Assembly: GCA_963728965.1 (NCBI GenBank)
Contig: CAVSMH010000005.1
Coordinates: 248,001 to 312,000, forward strand
DNA from: DASQZT01 sp963728965
GTDB taxonomy: Bacteria > Acidobacteriota > Terriglobia > Bryobacterales > Bryobacteraceae
DNA length: 64,000 nucleotides
Direction: 5' to 3'
Both the position numbers and the translations under genes were made by a program. Below, piece by piece: positions 9,108-17,545 of the stretch. Within the stretch, counting starts at the first letter, position 1; every line of letters starts with the position of its first letter. The notes under the pieces were generated by a model. That model saw nothing but the letters and a program-made list of their open reading frames with translations, was not told where the DNA came from and searched no databases.

Positions 9108-9589
9108 ATGACGCTGTCCGCGATCCTGACGCTCGGATTCTCGGCGCTGGTGGCATCCCTGGTACGGTGTTACCGACGCGCGGCGGGGCGGTAGTGGCGC
9201 TGTCGAATCAGGACGGAATGAACCTGGTGGCGCCGCTGATGCGCCAGATGGCGACCCTGGCATTTCTGCCGGACCAGCCGCCGCCCTCGGAGAAGGAGAC
9301 GCAGCGAGTCAGGGCGGTGCTGGAGGGACTGCGGCAGGGCAGGATCGACCGGACACAATTCACGGCGAACGCCAACGCCTATTTCAGCCAGACGGCGTTG
9401 CGCGATTTGAAGGCATCGCTGGGCGGCCTGGGCAAACTCCAGGCGGTGACGCTATCGGGCGACAATCTGCGCGGCGGGATGGCGCATCGTTCGTACCGCG
9501 CTCAGTTCGCCAAGAAGACCATGACGCTGAACATCTATGTCGTCGCGGACGGCCGGTTCGAGCAGTTCTTGGTGGAAGAGCAACTGTAA
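9108..9589 (+). pseudogene. remnant of a secreted serine hydrolase (beta-lactamase family), catalytic part deleted
   Basis: An ATG at 9108 opens a signal-peptide-like frame (MTLSAILTLGFSALVAS) that runs into a stop at 9192. In another frame, from about 9160 onward, comes the tail expected of a beta-lactamase/transpeptidase-like serine hydrolase: VLPTRGGAVVALSNQDG followed by a C-terminal accessory domain ending QFLVEEQL. The whole S-x-x-K and Y-x-N catalytic core, some 300 or more residues, is missing between them. The simplest reading is an internal deletion that joined signal peptide and tail out of frame. The tail could still be translated alone, but no convincing start for that was seen. 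Confidence 0.6.
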
Positions 9590-9613
9590 GACCCGGCAGG
9601 CTGCGCCCTGCGA

Positions 9614-10798
9614 TCAATGGATAACGGTGTTCGCCATGCGCGGATCGTCGAACTCGGTGTGATCGCCGGCTTTTTTGCCGGGCACCGGCAGGAGGCGGGC
9701 GGCCAGGGGCTTGCGCCACTTATAAGCCAGGGTGGCGACATCGCCCAGGATGCGCGCGATCTGCTCCTCGGAAGTGTCGCCGGGGAGCGGCACCGTGTCC
9801 ACGCCGCCGGCGCACACGGCGGAATAGGCCAGCAGGGAGTCCAGCGTGTAGGTGCCTTCGGCCCAGCGTTTCGCGAGCAGATTATCTTCGAGAACGGGTA
9901 CCATGAGGCCCGCATATCCGACACGCTTCACCGGCACTGACTGTACGGAGCGAGTGATGATGGCGGCGGCAGTCATGGTGCCGGAGGCTCCGAACGGCGC
10001 ACCGGTAAAGGCCTCGATGGCGCGTCCGATGGACACGTCGCCGAGGGGCGCCGGCGTGGGGTCGATACCGGCGTAGGTCCAGCCGCTGGAGGCCGCGATG
10101 CGAGTGGCCACTGCCTCGATTTCGCGCAGAGGCCGGGCCAGTGCCGCCGATAGTTGTTTCTCCGCCTCGCCCGGTTCACGGTAGTGGGAGAAGACGTCCG
10201 CCACCACGTTGGCGCCCTCCGTGCCGACAGCGAACGCCCGCCCGGCTCCGAAGTGATACGCGCCGGGGAAGAACGGCCCGTAGGGCTTGACCATGGCGGT
10301 GGCGGCGAAGTTGAAGTTGCCGCTGCCGTGCGGGCTTCGCGTGGCGACATTCCGGATAAGCCGGGCGGCGTCCCGTATGGCGCTCCAGTGGATGCCGTCC
10401 TCGCCTGCGATGATCATGCTGGCATTGAGGCGGGTTTCGGCGAGGACGCTCGCCATGAGGTCGAGATTCGATTGGTCCAGCAGCCCGATATTGGGTGCGA
10501 ATCTCAGCGTAACGGACAGGTCGCTCAATTTGTGGAAAAACGCCAGAGCCTCCTCCCGCCGCATGCCGCGCATGTATTGCGCCGAGGGCTGGGTGACGAT
10601 ACGAACGCCCTCCACGTCGAAACCGGCCGCGCGATAGGCTTCCCGGGCACGGTTCAGAAACTTCATGGTGTCGTCCACCTGGGCCGCATACCCCTTCGCG
10701 TCGATCTGGATGAACGCCGTGATGGCGCGCACTTTGGGCCGGCTGTCCGCCGCCAATGCCTGCGAGGCCAAAAGGAGAGCCAGGAGCTCAAGTCGCAT
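9614..10798 (-). CDS. exported DUF711 family protein
   Basis: The ATG at 10798 was chosen because it opens a signal peptide (MRLELLALLLASQALAAD). The mature protein of about 378 residues has the DUF711 layout, with KVRAITAFI, a Gly-rich NFNFAATAMVKPYGPFFPGAYH segment in the middle and SGTMTAAAIITRSVQSVPVKRVGYAGLMVPVLED near the end. Members are related to the glycyl-radical/YfjF-type alpha-beta proteins annotated only as UPF0210/DUF711. An exported version is common in Acidobacteriota. The reaction is unknown. It diverges from the GT2 gene with only 24 bases between start codons. Confidence 0.8.
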   Translation of the reverse strand: MRLELLALLLASQALAADSRPKVRAITAFIQIDAKGYAAQVDDTMKFLNRAREAYRAAGFDVEGVRIVTQPSAQYMRGMRREEALAFFHKLSDLSVTLRFAPNIGLLDQSNLDLMASVLAETRLNASMIIAGEDGIHWSAIRDAARLIRNVATRSPHGSGNFNFAATAMVKPYGPFFPGAYHFGAGRAFAVGTEGANVVADVFSHYREPGEAEKQLSAALARPLREIEAVATRIAASSGWTYAGIDPTPAPLGDVSIGRAIEAFTGAPFGASGTMTAAAIITRSVQSVPVKRVGYAGLMVPVLEDNLLAKRWAEGTYTLDSLLAYSAVCAGGVDTVPLPGDTSEEQIARILGDVATLAYKWRKPLAARLLPVPGKKAGDHTEFDDPRMANTVIH

Positions 10799-10822
10799 GC
10801 GTCGTTTTATACCACACCCAGT

Positions 10823-11710
10823 ATGGTGTTCCGGGGTGGCCTCGCGCGCTATCCTAATGGCTTGACGCCACAACCGAATCCCGAACAGGAGAAGGCACCG
10901 CCACGTGCCTCGGTGGCCGTGGTTTCCCATAACCGGCTCGAGCTGTTGCAGCGGTGCCTGGAATCTCTCGAGAAATCGGAACAACGCGACCGGATCCAGA
11001 TCATCGTCGTGGATAACGGCTCAAGCGACGGCAGCGCCCAACTGGACGCGCGGCTCCCAAACACTCAGTTTATCCGCCTGCCGAAGAATTTCGGTCTGAC
11101 TAAGGCGATGAATCTCGGCTGGCGGGCCGCGGACGCCAGCTACGTGCTCTTCCTGCACGACGACACCGAAGTGGAACCGGCCACCGTGGTGCGCCTGGCC
11201 GAAGTTCTCGACCAGAACCCGGATGTGGGAGCGGTCTGCCCCCTGCTGGTGGACGAACTGGGCCGGCCCGCTCCGCAATTGGGGAACTTGCCTCCCGATG
11301 GCCAGTGGCGGCCGGCTGCAGCGGCGGAGGGAGCGCCGATCTCGGTCGAATACCCGCGCGGCGCCGCGCTGATGATGCGGGTGGGACTAATCAAAGCGGT
11401 CCGCCAAATCGATGAGCGCTACGGCCAGTTCGGCGCCGATGCCGACCTGGCCATCCAGATCCGCCGCAGCGGCAAGAAAATCCTGCTCATTCCGGACGCC
11501 CGCGTCCGCCACTACGGCGACCGAGGGTATTCGGCTTTGGAGCAGGCCGACTTCCTGCTGGCGCGTTCGGTTTACCTGAGCAAATACAAGGGATTCGGAG
11601 CGGGGCTCGGGGCGCGGGTGGCGGCCATCTTCGGCCCGCTCGCGTCGTTCCATCTGGGCGAGTTCAAGTACACCATCTCCGGGCAGAAGATCGACGGCAC
11701 GCAACCCTGA
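10823..11710 (+). CDS. GT2 family glycosyltransferase
   Basis: The GT-A fold is clear: ASVAVVSHNR at the first strand, IIVVDNGSSDGS for nucleotide binding, and FLHDDTEVEP as the D-x-D-type metal site, then a large C-terminal half with YPRGAALMMRV and FGADADLAIQIRRSGKKILLIP (the acidic catalytic ED/DxD region). At 295 residues it is a rhamnosyltransferase-like (WbbL-type) short GT2. The ATG at 10823 gives a short leader before ASVAVVS; an alternative TTG lies further in. Acceptor and donor are unknown. Confidence 0.87.
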   Translation: MVFRGGLARYPNGLTPQPNPEQEKAPPRASVAVVSHNRLELLQRCLESLEKSEQRDRIQIIVVDNGSSDGSAQLDARLPNTQFIRLPKNFGLTKAMNLGWRAADASYVLFLHDDTEVEPATVVRLAEVLDQNPDVGAVCPLLVDELGRPAPQLGNLPPDGQWRPAAAAEGAPISVEYPRGAALMMRVGLIKAVRQIDERYGQFGADADLAIQIRRSGKKILLIPDARVRHYGDRGYSALEQADFLLARSVYLSKYKGFGAGLGARVAAIFGPLASFHLGEFKYTISGQKIDGTQP

Positions 11711-11786
11711 CGAGGCACCGTTGCCGTTCGTTAGCGACGGCTGTTTACTTTCTGGTATCTGGTAGAGCGGCTGGGGTTTGGTTAGT

Positions 11787-12272
11787 ATGGACCGCATGGA
11801 TACCCTGCTCTGGATCCTGCTGCCGGGCTTTGTGGCGCTGGCGTCCGGCGTGCTGTGCTGGTTCATCATGCAGTCCCGCATGGAGGTGAGGATGGCTGAA
11901 TTGCGGGAAAGCCTGGCCGCTGACCGCGGCGCGCTGGATGCGGAGAAGGAAGCCGTGAAAGTGTCGCTCGATACAGCCATGAGGGCCGCCGCAGAGACCG
12001 CCAAACGCCAGGCCCTGGACTCCTTCCTCGGTGAGTTGAACGTGGAGCAGCGCCATTACCTGAAAGAGAACCGCCTGCTGCTTCACAACCGCCGGACCCT
12101 GGTGTTGCAGGAGCGCATGTGTTTCCGCAATCTCCCGCTTTCCGACTGGATTGAGCACGAGATCGTCATGGAGGAAGGTGACGACGTCAACCGTCTGGTG
12201 CGGGATATGACGGTCTTCGACAAAGAGGTCGTCAATATCACCGAGATTCCGCGGCGCAAGCAACTGGCCTGA
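11787..12272 (+). CDS. membrane-anchored coiled-coil protein of unknown function
   Basis: The product has one N-terminal transmembrane helix (about residues 5-28, LLWILLPGFVALASGVLCWFI). A long charged coiled coil follows (about 30-85, EVRMAELRESLAADRGALDAE), then a conserved-looking globular end (LNVEQRHYLKENRLLLHNRR, VMEEGDDVNRLVRDM). I do not recognise a named family; similar proteins occur in Acidobacteriota. The ATG at 11787 is used; an in-frame ATG nine bases later is equally good. It lies upstream of a cytochrome c gene on the same strand, with 69 bases between. Confidence 0.6.
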   Translation: MDRMDTLLWILLPGFVALASGVLCWFIMQSRMEVRMAELRESLAADRGALDAEKEAVKVSLDTAMRAAAETAKRQALDSFLGELNVEQRHYLKENRLLLHNRRTLVLQERMCFRNLPLSDWIEHEIVMEEGDDVNRLVRDMTVFDKEVVNITEIPRRKQLA

Positions 12273-12341
12273 TGCCCGGATGACGGTGATTCTGCTAAAT
12301 CTTCCGGCGCGGGGTCTATGGCCCGCGGGGAAGATTGTAAG

Positions 12342-12674
12342 ATGAAGAGGATGAACCGATTTCGTGTTTGGGCGATCTGTATGACGCTGATGGGTGGATC
12401 TGGCGCGGTTTGGGCGGCGAAAGGCGATGCCGCGAAAGGAAAAGAAGTTTTTCAGCAGTGCGCCGTCTGCCACAATGCGGACAGTGACGAAAAGAAGATG
12501 GGGCCGGGGCTCAAGGGCCTCTTTAAGAAAGACAAGCTAACCAACGGAAAGAAGCCCACCGAAGCCAACGTGCGCACGAAGGTGGACGAGGGCGGCAACG
12601 GCATGCCGGCTTATAAAGACATGCTCAGCGACCAGGAGAAGGACGACCTGATCGCGTATTTGAAATCGCTGTAA
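12342..12674 (+). CDS. exported small class I c-type cytochrome
   Basis: The signal peptide (MKRMNRFRVWAICMTLMGGS...AVWA) is followed by a single heme-binding motif CAVCH (about residue 40) and a distal Met ligand in GNGMPAYKDMLSD. The C-terminal helix DDLIAYLKSL is typical of class I cytochromes. It should carry one covalently bound heme in the periplasm and shuttle electrons. At 110 residues it is a normal mono-heme size. The start at 12342 was chosen because it opens the signal peptide. Confidence 0.92.
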   Translation: MKRMNRFRVWAICMTLMGGSGAVWAAKGDAAKGKEVFQQCAVCHNADSDEKKMGPGLKGLFKKDKLTNGKKPTEANVRTKVDEGGNGMPAYKDMLSDQEKDDLIAYLKSL

Positions 12675-12680
12675 TGGGCG

Positions 12681-12701
12681 AGCCCGCCCCACGGGCGGGC
12701 T
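12681..12701. terminator. GC-rich stem-loop between convergent genes
   Basis: A perfect nine-base-pair stem (AGCCCGCCC / GGGCGGGCT) with a three-base loop lies seven bases after the cytochrome stop and before the stop of the S41 gene. There is no U-tract on either side, so it may be a weak intrinsic terminator or simply an RNA 3'-end stabiliser that serves both convergent genes. Confidence 0.5.
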
Positions 12702-12744
12702 TGGCTCACGCCTTCCCTTGCGCAGGGGGAGCCCCGGGACCAGC

Positions 12745-13968
12745 TTACGCCTTTGCGCCCAGGACTTCGAGCGCTTTCTTCACCACCGGGTCGTCCTCCA
12801 GCTTCTTTTTGAGCTGCTGTTGCTGCTGGTCGATGCTCTCGGGAAGCGGCTCGCCATTGTCGTCGTATTCGATCTGCGCGCTCTCGTCGGTAACCTGTTT
12901 TCCGGGAATCACCCTCGCATCCTGAATCGCTTTGCCGTTGGGCGTGTAGTACTTCGCCACGGACAGGATGATGGCGCCTCCGTCTTCCATGGTAATCGGC
13001 TTGCGCAGGGATGCGTCGCCATAGGTGGGCTCACCGACCGCTTCCGCGCGCTTGTTATCCATTAGGGCAGCCGCGAGAATCTCGGCGCCATCGGCGGTTC
13101 CGCGATTGGTCAGGACGGCCACTGGCAGATGGGTCACGGTCTTTGCGGGATCGGCATCAAAATCCTGCCGCGGCACACGCTGTCCCTGAAGGTACGTGAT
13201 GCGACCCTTATCCAGAAACAGGTTCGCCACCGCAATGCCGTCCTCCGGACTCCCCACCGAGCAGTTGCGAACATCCACGAGCAACTTCTGCGCGCCGTCC
13301 TTCTGCAACTTCTGCAGGGCCGCGGAAACCTCCGTGACGTTAGCCGGGGACAAGGCGTCGATATTGATATAGCCCACTTGGTTGGGGAGCATGCGGCTCT
13401 CCACGTCGGGGAGGGTCAGGGCAGCGCGGGTCAGCTTTATGATCTGCGGTTCGGGCCGTCGAACCCGTACCACGCTGATATCCACCGTGCTGCCCGGGTC
13501 ACCCTGCAACAGCAGGCTGGCATAGGCCAGGGGCATGTCGCGGGTGGAAATCCCTTTGATACTCTCGATCATGTCGCCGGTGGAGAACCCGGCCTTGGCT
13601 GCCGGCGAATTGGCCAGCGCGCCCACTACCCCGAGATAGCCGAATTTCTTGGACAACACCAGGCCCACGTCGGCCCGCTTGAGGTCCTTCAGTTTCAGGT
13701 ATTCCTTATACTGGTCGGCATTGAGATAGCTGGCAAACGGGTCGATGGACTCGAGCAAGCCGTTCAAAGCACCCAGGGTCACGCCCTTCATATCGGGCTC
13801 TTCGACGTACTCTCCCTTAATATGGGCCACAACCTCGCTAAATACCCCGAGGTGCTTGTACGTGTCATCCGCTGAGGATGCGCCCCGGCCGAGCACACTC
13901 CCGATCAGGAGCAGAACCGTGAGGCACGTCGATGTGCTCACGACAAAATATTTGATACGGCTACTCAT
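12745..13968 (-). CDS. S41 (C-terminal processing protease) homologue lacking the catalytic dyad
   Basis: The 407-residue protein has an N-terminal membrane anchor or signal (CLTVLLLIGSVLG), the CTP cap region (HIKGEYVEEPDMKGVTLGAL), a PDZ domain (about residues 95-180, GYLGVVGALANSPAAKAGFS) and an S41 core. In active enzymes such as Prc the core reads G-S-A-S-A-S-E and, 25 residues after the Ser nucleophile, G-K-G. Here the same positions read GTADGAE and TYGDAS, so both Ser and Lys are replaced by Asp. The fold otherwise looks complete. It probably works as a peptide-binding pseudoprotease or regulator in the periplasm. Confidence 0.85.
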   Translation of the reverse strand: MSSRIKYFVVSTSTCLTVLLLIGSVLGRGASSADDTYKHLGVFSEVVAHIKGEYVEEPDMKGVTLGALNGLLESIDPFASYLNADQYKEYLKLKDLKRADVGLVLSKKFGYLGVVGALANSPAAKAGFSTGDMIESIKGISTRDMPLAYASLLLQGDPGSTVDISVVRVRRPEPQIIKLTRAALTLPDVESRMLPNQVGYINIDALSPANVTEVSAALQKLQKDGAQKLLVDVRNCSVGSPEDGIAVANLFLDKGRITYLQGQRVPRQDFDADPAKTVTHLPVAVLTNRGTADGAEILAAALMDNKRAEAVGEPTYGDASLRKPITMEDGGAIILSVAKYYTPNGKAIQDARVIPGKQVTDESAQIEYDDNGEPLPESIDQQQQQLKKKLEDDPVVKKALEVLGAKA

Positions 13969-14083
13969 AGGTGTTGGAAAACTCCACGGGGCCTAGGAAC
14001 CATTATACTGCCGGGCAGCGAGAGACAGACTTCCCTTCCCTAAGCTTCAGAGTATTGGACGCGGCAGGCGCCGCTTCGGTTCT

Positions 14084-14608
14084 TTATTTCCAGCCCATCC
14101 GCTCGCGCAGCCCGGTGATGTGCGCGGCGTGATGACGGCCGTGCCACGCGTACAACGCCAGGTTCGTGCTAAGCCGCATCTCGCCCAGCTGGGAGTGAAT
14201 GAAAACCCTGGAGAAATCCTCCTGGGACATGGCCCGCAGTAGCGCCACCCATCGCAGGTGTAGGCTATCCAGAAGCTGGAGCGACGCCTCAACTGGAGCG
14301 CTGCGCGCATCGGCCAGTTCGGCCCACTTTGCCTGGTCATAACCTTTCGCCGTCGGCGCGACCTCGGTTAACGCCAGGCGGAAACGGATATAACTGTTCA
14401 TATGGCTGTCTGCCAGGTGATGCACCACCTGCCGGACTGTCCAGCCTCCGGTACGGTAAGGCGCGTCGAGTTGGGCCTCGGTAAGGCCCTCAACGGCGTT
14501 CCGAAAAAGGGCAGGGGCTGCCGCCACGTCGTCGATTAACGAGGGGACGATGTCCGGTGGAACCGGACGGGCAAAATCGAACTTTCCGATCGGGTAGCTC
14601 AAGTCCAT
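14084..14608 (-). CDS. DinB/YfiT family metal-dependent transferase
   Basis: A four-helix-bundle protein of 174 residues with the DinB three-histidine metal site: a His in VVHHLADSHMN and two in WHGRHHAAHITGL. The DLSYPIGKFD start and PYRTGGWTVRQVVHHLADSH place it in the YfiT branch, which includes bacillithiol S-transferases. In organisms without bacillithiol the thiol cofactor may differ. The ATG at 14608 is chosen since homology begins at MDLSYPIG. It diverges from the START-like gene with a 35-base gap. Confidence 0.85.
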   Translation of the reverse strand: MDLSYPIGKFDFARPVPPDIVPSLIDDVAAAPALFRNAVEGLTEAQLDAPYRTGGWTVRQVVHHLADSHMNSYIRFRLALTEVAPTAKGYDQAKWAELADARSAPVEASLQLLDSLHLRWVALLRAMSQEDFSRVFIHSQLGEMRLSTNLALYAWHGRHHAAHITGLRERMGWK

Positions 14609-14643
14609 GTACCTGATGGTAGCGAACAGGCGAAGATGAGAGT

Positions 14644-15417
14644 ATGAGATGGATTCGCCTGGTGCTGCTCGGGGCACTGGTTTGGGGAGCCGGTCGCGCT
14701 GCGCAACTGAAACCGCAAACGACGGAAGCCTTCGAGGCCTACATTCGTCAGGCGGAGAAGCGCCTCGAAGAGCGCCAGAGCTTCCTCTGGGTGGATGAGT
14801 CGCCCGAGCGGCGGCGGCTGGCGCGAGAGGGCCAGACGGTGGTCCGGCCGCTCGGCGCCAAACCCATCACCGACGTGCCGGACGGGCTGGTGCACGACTG
14901 GGTGGGCACGGTTTTCATTCCCGGCGCGACCCTGCAACAAACCCTCGCTTTGGTGCAGGACTATGACCGCCATAAAGATCTGTATCAACCGGAAGTGATC
15001 GGCTCCAAAGTGCTCGCGCATGAGGGTAACCACTTCAAAATCTATCTGCGCCTAAAGAAGAAAAAAGTCATCACGGTGGTCCTCGATACGCTCCACGATG
15101 TCCACTATTACCCGGTGGACAAGACCCGCTGGCGCAGCGTTTCCAAAACCACCAGCATCACGGAGGTGGAGGATGCCGGCAGACGCTCCGAACATGTGCT
15201 GCCGCCCGGCACCGGCGAGGGCTTCCTTTGGAAGCTGGACACCTACTGGCGCTTCGAAGTGCGGGACGGGGGCACGTGGGTGGAATGCGAAGCTATCTCG
15301 CTTACCCGCGACGTGCCCACGGGTTTGGGCTGGCTGGTCGAGCCCATCATCCGCAACCTCCCCAAGGAAAGCCTGGAAGCCACTCTTACGAAGACTCGCG
15401 CGGCACTCGCCAAATAG
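14644..15417 (+). CDS. exported SRPBCC/START-like domain protein
   Basis: The signal peptide (MRWIRLVLLGALVWGAGRA) is followed by a charged helix (QAEKRLEERQSF) and then a helix-grip-like domain with VHDWVGTVFIPGATLQQTLALVQDYD, paired strands (KIYLRLKKKKVITVVLDT, TYWRFEVRDGGTWVECEAISL) and a long C-terminal helix (PKESLEATLTKTRAALAK). That order matches the SRPBCC/START superfamily, which binds hydrophobic ligands. The ligand is unknown. Family membership rests on fold pattern, not on a known active site. Confidence 0.6.
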   Translation: MRWIRLVLLGALVWGAGRAAQLKPQTTEAFEAYIRQAEKRLEERQSFLWVDESPERRRLAREGQTVVRPLGAKPITDVPDGLVHDWVGTVFIPGATLQQTLALVQDYDRHKDLYQPEVIGSKVLAHEGNHFKIYLRLKKKKVITVVLDTLHDVHYYPVDKTRWRSVSKTTSITEVEDAGRRSEHVLPPGTGEGFLWKLDTYWRFEVRDGGTWVECEAISLTRDVPTGLGWLVEPIIRNLPKESLEATLTKTRAALAK

Positions 15418-15559
15418 CGTCCCCGCCGTCGCGCAAGCCCCGTCTCGCCCAGTGACGGTGTGCACTCCGATTCAGCACGACGGCGGACCTTAAGCCGAGT
15501 CAGGTTGGGAGCTCTGTTTTTCGACCCTGACCCTGTTGTTTCCATCGATTCCATCCGAT

Positions 15560-17545
15560 ATGACTCCTGTGAAGCTCGGGACCTCCCATCGCCGCGCCTG
15601 GCTCCTGCCGGTGCTTTGCGTCATCACCGCTCAGTGGGTTTTTGCCGATGATCCATCGCGCGCCAGCGGGGAGGAACGAGTGTTATTCGGCGATCTCCCC
15701 AGGGTGGAAGCGGCGGCCCTGCATGCGCAGACGCTGGCAGAAGCGCCGGCCAATATCAGTGTCGTCACGGCCGCCGAGATCCGCCGCTACGGATACCGCA
15801 CGCTGGTCGAGGTATTGGCTTCGGTACGCGGCTTCTATGCCACGTACGATCATACTTACCACTATGTCGGTGTACGCGGGATCTCCTTGCCCGGGGACTT
15901 TAATACCCGCTTTCTGGTGATGCTCAACGGACAGCCGCTGACCGACAACATCTACAATTCGAACGGGTTTTTCGGCCAGGATTTCGGGCTCGACATGGAC
16001 CTGGTGGAGCGCATCGAAATCATTCGCGGGCCGACGTCGGCGCTGTACGGCTCCAATGGCATGCTCACGAACATCAACGTCGTGACCCGCTCGCCGGTAG
16101 ACGGGGAGCGCCTCCGGGTTTCGACCGAAACCGGCTCGGGCGGAGAACGCAAAGCGGGCGTCTCTTCGTCCCTATACCTCGGCCGGGGCGCCAACCTGCT
16201 CGTATCGGCTTCGGCATTTCACAATGGCGGCGCGTCGATTGCGGATTTTTCCGGCGCCGGACCCGGTACCCCACCCGAAGCCGATGGCGAGCGCGGATAT
16301 CACACGTTTGCCAACCTGATCTGGCATGACTGGAGCTTTACGGGCTATTTCAACTCGCGCGACAAGCAGCCGCCCGTGGGGGTCGGAGCCAGCCTCTCGG
16401 GCGATCCGTCCCAGCACGTGGTGGATGGACGAAATCTCCTGACGGCGGCCTATAAGCGGGGAGCGGGTGCAGGGGAACTGCAATGGCGGTTCTCGTACAA
16501 TCAGTACCGTTATCGCGATCGCTACAACTACGTGGTCGAAGATACGATCCTGCCGGTCGAGGATTTCAACCTCGGCGACTGGCTCGACAGTCAGCTCACC
16601 TATGAGATGGCGATCGGCGGGGTGGGCCCCCTGACCTTCGGTATTGCGGGCACATGGGAACTCCGCAACCAGCAATATAACTTGATGTCGGAAACCGAAC
16701 AGGACATCCTCGGCCGCACCGATCATGGGGTAGCCTTGTTCGCACAGCAGCAATGGGACGTATCGCCCCACTGGCGTTTGTACGGCGGGTTGAGGTTCGA
16801 TGATACGCGAAACTTCCATGGTTTCCTTTCTCCGCGTCTGGCTGCGGTATTCCAACCGTCAGCGCGCACGGCGTACAAGCTGGTGTACGGCAGGCCATTT
16901 CGTAGTCCCAGCTCGTTTGAGCAGTTCTACAACGACGGCGGCCTGTCGTACGTCGCGGCTGCCGCGTTACGCCCGGAACAGGCGCATACGTTCGAGGCCT
17001 CGCTCGAGCGTCAGATTCTGCCCGGACTGAACTTCGTGGTCAACGGATTCCACTACCGCATCCAGCAGGTGATCGAGGCGGTAGCGGTCGATAACGCCGC
17101 GCTCCAATACCGCAATGCCGGCGAGTTGCGTTCGACCGGGGTGGAATTTGAACTGAGCGGCAGGATCGGAGAGCGGGTCGAGTTGCGGGCCAGCAGCGCT
17201 CTCCAGAACTCCGCGGGCGGGCAGGCCCGTTCTCAGCTCGCCAACTCGCCCCACCAGGTGTCGAAGCTCTCCGTGGGCGTACCGTTTTTGCGGGAAAAGC
17301 TATTCGTGTCCGCTGCGGCGCGGTACCTTTCCTCGAGCACGACCGAAACCGGCGATCGCCTGGGGGGAGTGCCGCTGGTCGACGTGACCGCCACGGCTCG
17401 TGTCCACCCGCGATTCGACGTCGTCACGGGCCTGCGCAACGCGCTTGGCCATCGGTATGAGGATCCGGTATACCTGAGCGTGGATCGGCTGCCTGGGGAT
17501 AGAAGGTCAGTTTTCGTGAAGTTGGTCTGGCGAGTATGGGAATGA
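15560..17545 (+). CDS. TonB-dependent outer-membrane receptor
   Basis: The 661-residue product has a signal peptide (HRRAWLLPVLCVITAQWVFA), a complete plug domain (APANISVVTAAEIRRYGY ... LNGQPLTD ... ERIEIIRGPTSALYGSNGMLTNINVVTR) and a beta barrel that ends in an aromatic strand (FVKLVWRVWE). It imports or senses a scarce ligand across the outer membrane using TonB energy. The plug resembles the vitamin B12/iron-complex class. It is first in a five-gene operon in which the next gene starts before its stop, so the receptor probably supplies the signal or ligand for the kinase encoded downstream. The ATG at 15560 was preferred over one eight codons earlier. Confidence 0.92.
   Translation: MTPVKLGTSHRRAWLLPVLCVITAQWVFADDPSRASGEERVLFGDLPRVEAAALHAQTLAEAPANISVVTAAEIRRYGYRTLVEVLASVRGFYATYDHTYHYVGVRGISLPGDFNTRFLVMLNGQPLTDNIYNSNGFFGQDFGLDMDLVERIEIIRGPTSALYGSNGMLTNINVVTRSPVDGERLRVSTETGSGGERKAGVSSSLYLGRGANLLVSASAFHNGGASIADFSGAGPGTPPEADGERGYHTFANLIWHDWSFTGYFNSRDKQPPVGVGASLSGDPSQHVVDGRNLLTAAYKRGAGAGELQWRFSYNQYRYRDRYNYVVEDTILPVEDFNLGDWLDSQLTYEMAIGGVGPLTFGIAGTWELRNQQYNLMSETEQDILGRTDHGVALFAQQQWDVSPHWRLYGGLRFDDTRNFHGFLSPRLAAVFQPSARTAYKLVYGRPFRSPSSFEQFYNDGGLSYVAAAALRPEQAHTFEASLERQILPGLNFVVNGFHYRIQQVIEAVAVDNAALQYRNAGELRSTGVEFELSGRIGERVELRASSALQNSAGGQARSQLANSPHQVSKLSVGVPFLREKLFVSAAARYLSSSTTETGDRLGGVPLVDVTATARVHPRFDVVTGLRNALGHRYEDPVYLSVDRLPGDRRSVFVKLVWRVWE

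Noticed and set aside
7702..9156. 484-residue open frame opposite the Gfo/Idh gene
   Set aside because: Shadow frame; the sense strand has the Rossmann and EKP motifs.
15418..15559. Possible cobalamin riboswitch ahead of the TonB receptor
   Set aside because: I looked for the conserved B12-box and its surrounding stems and did not find a convincing match; the 142 bases also seem too short for the whole element.
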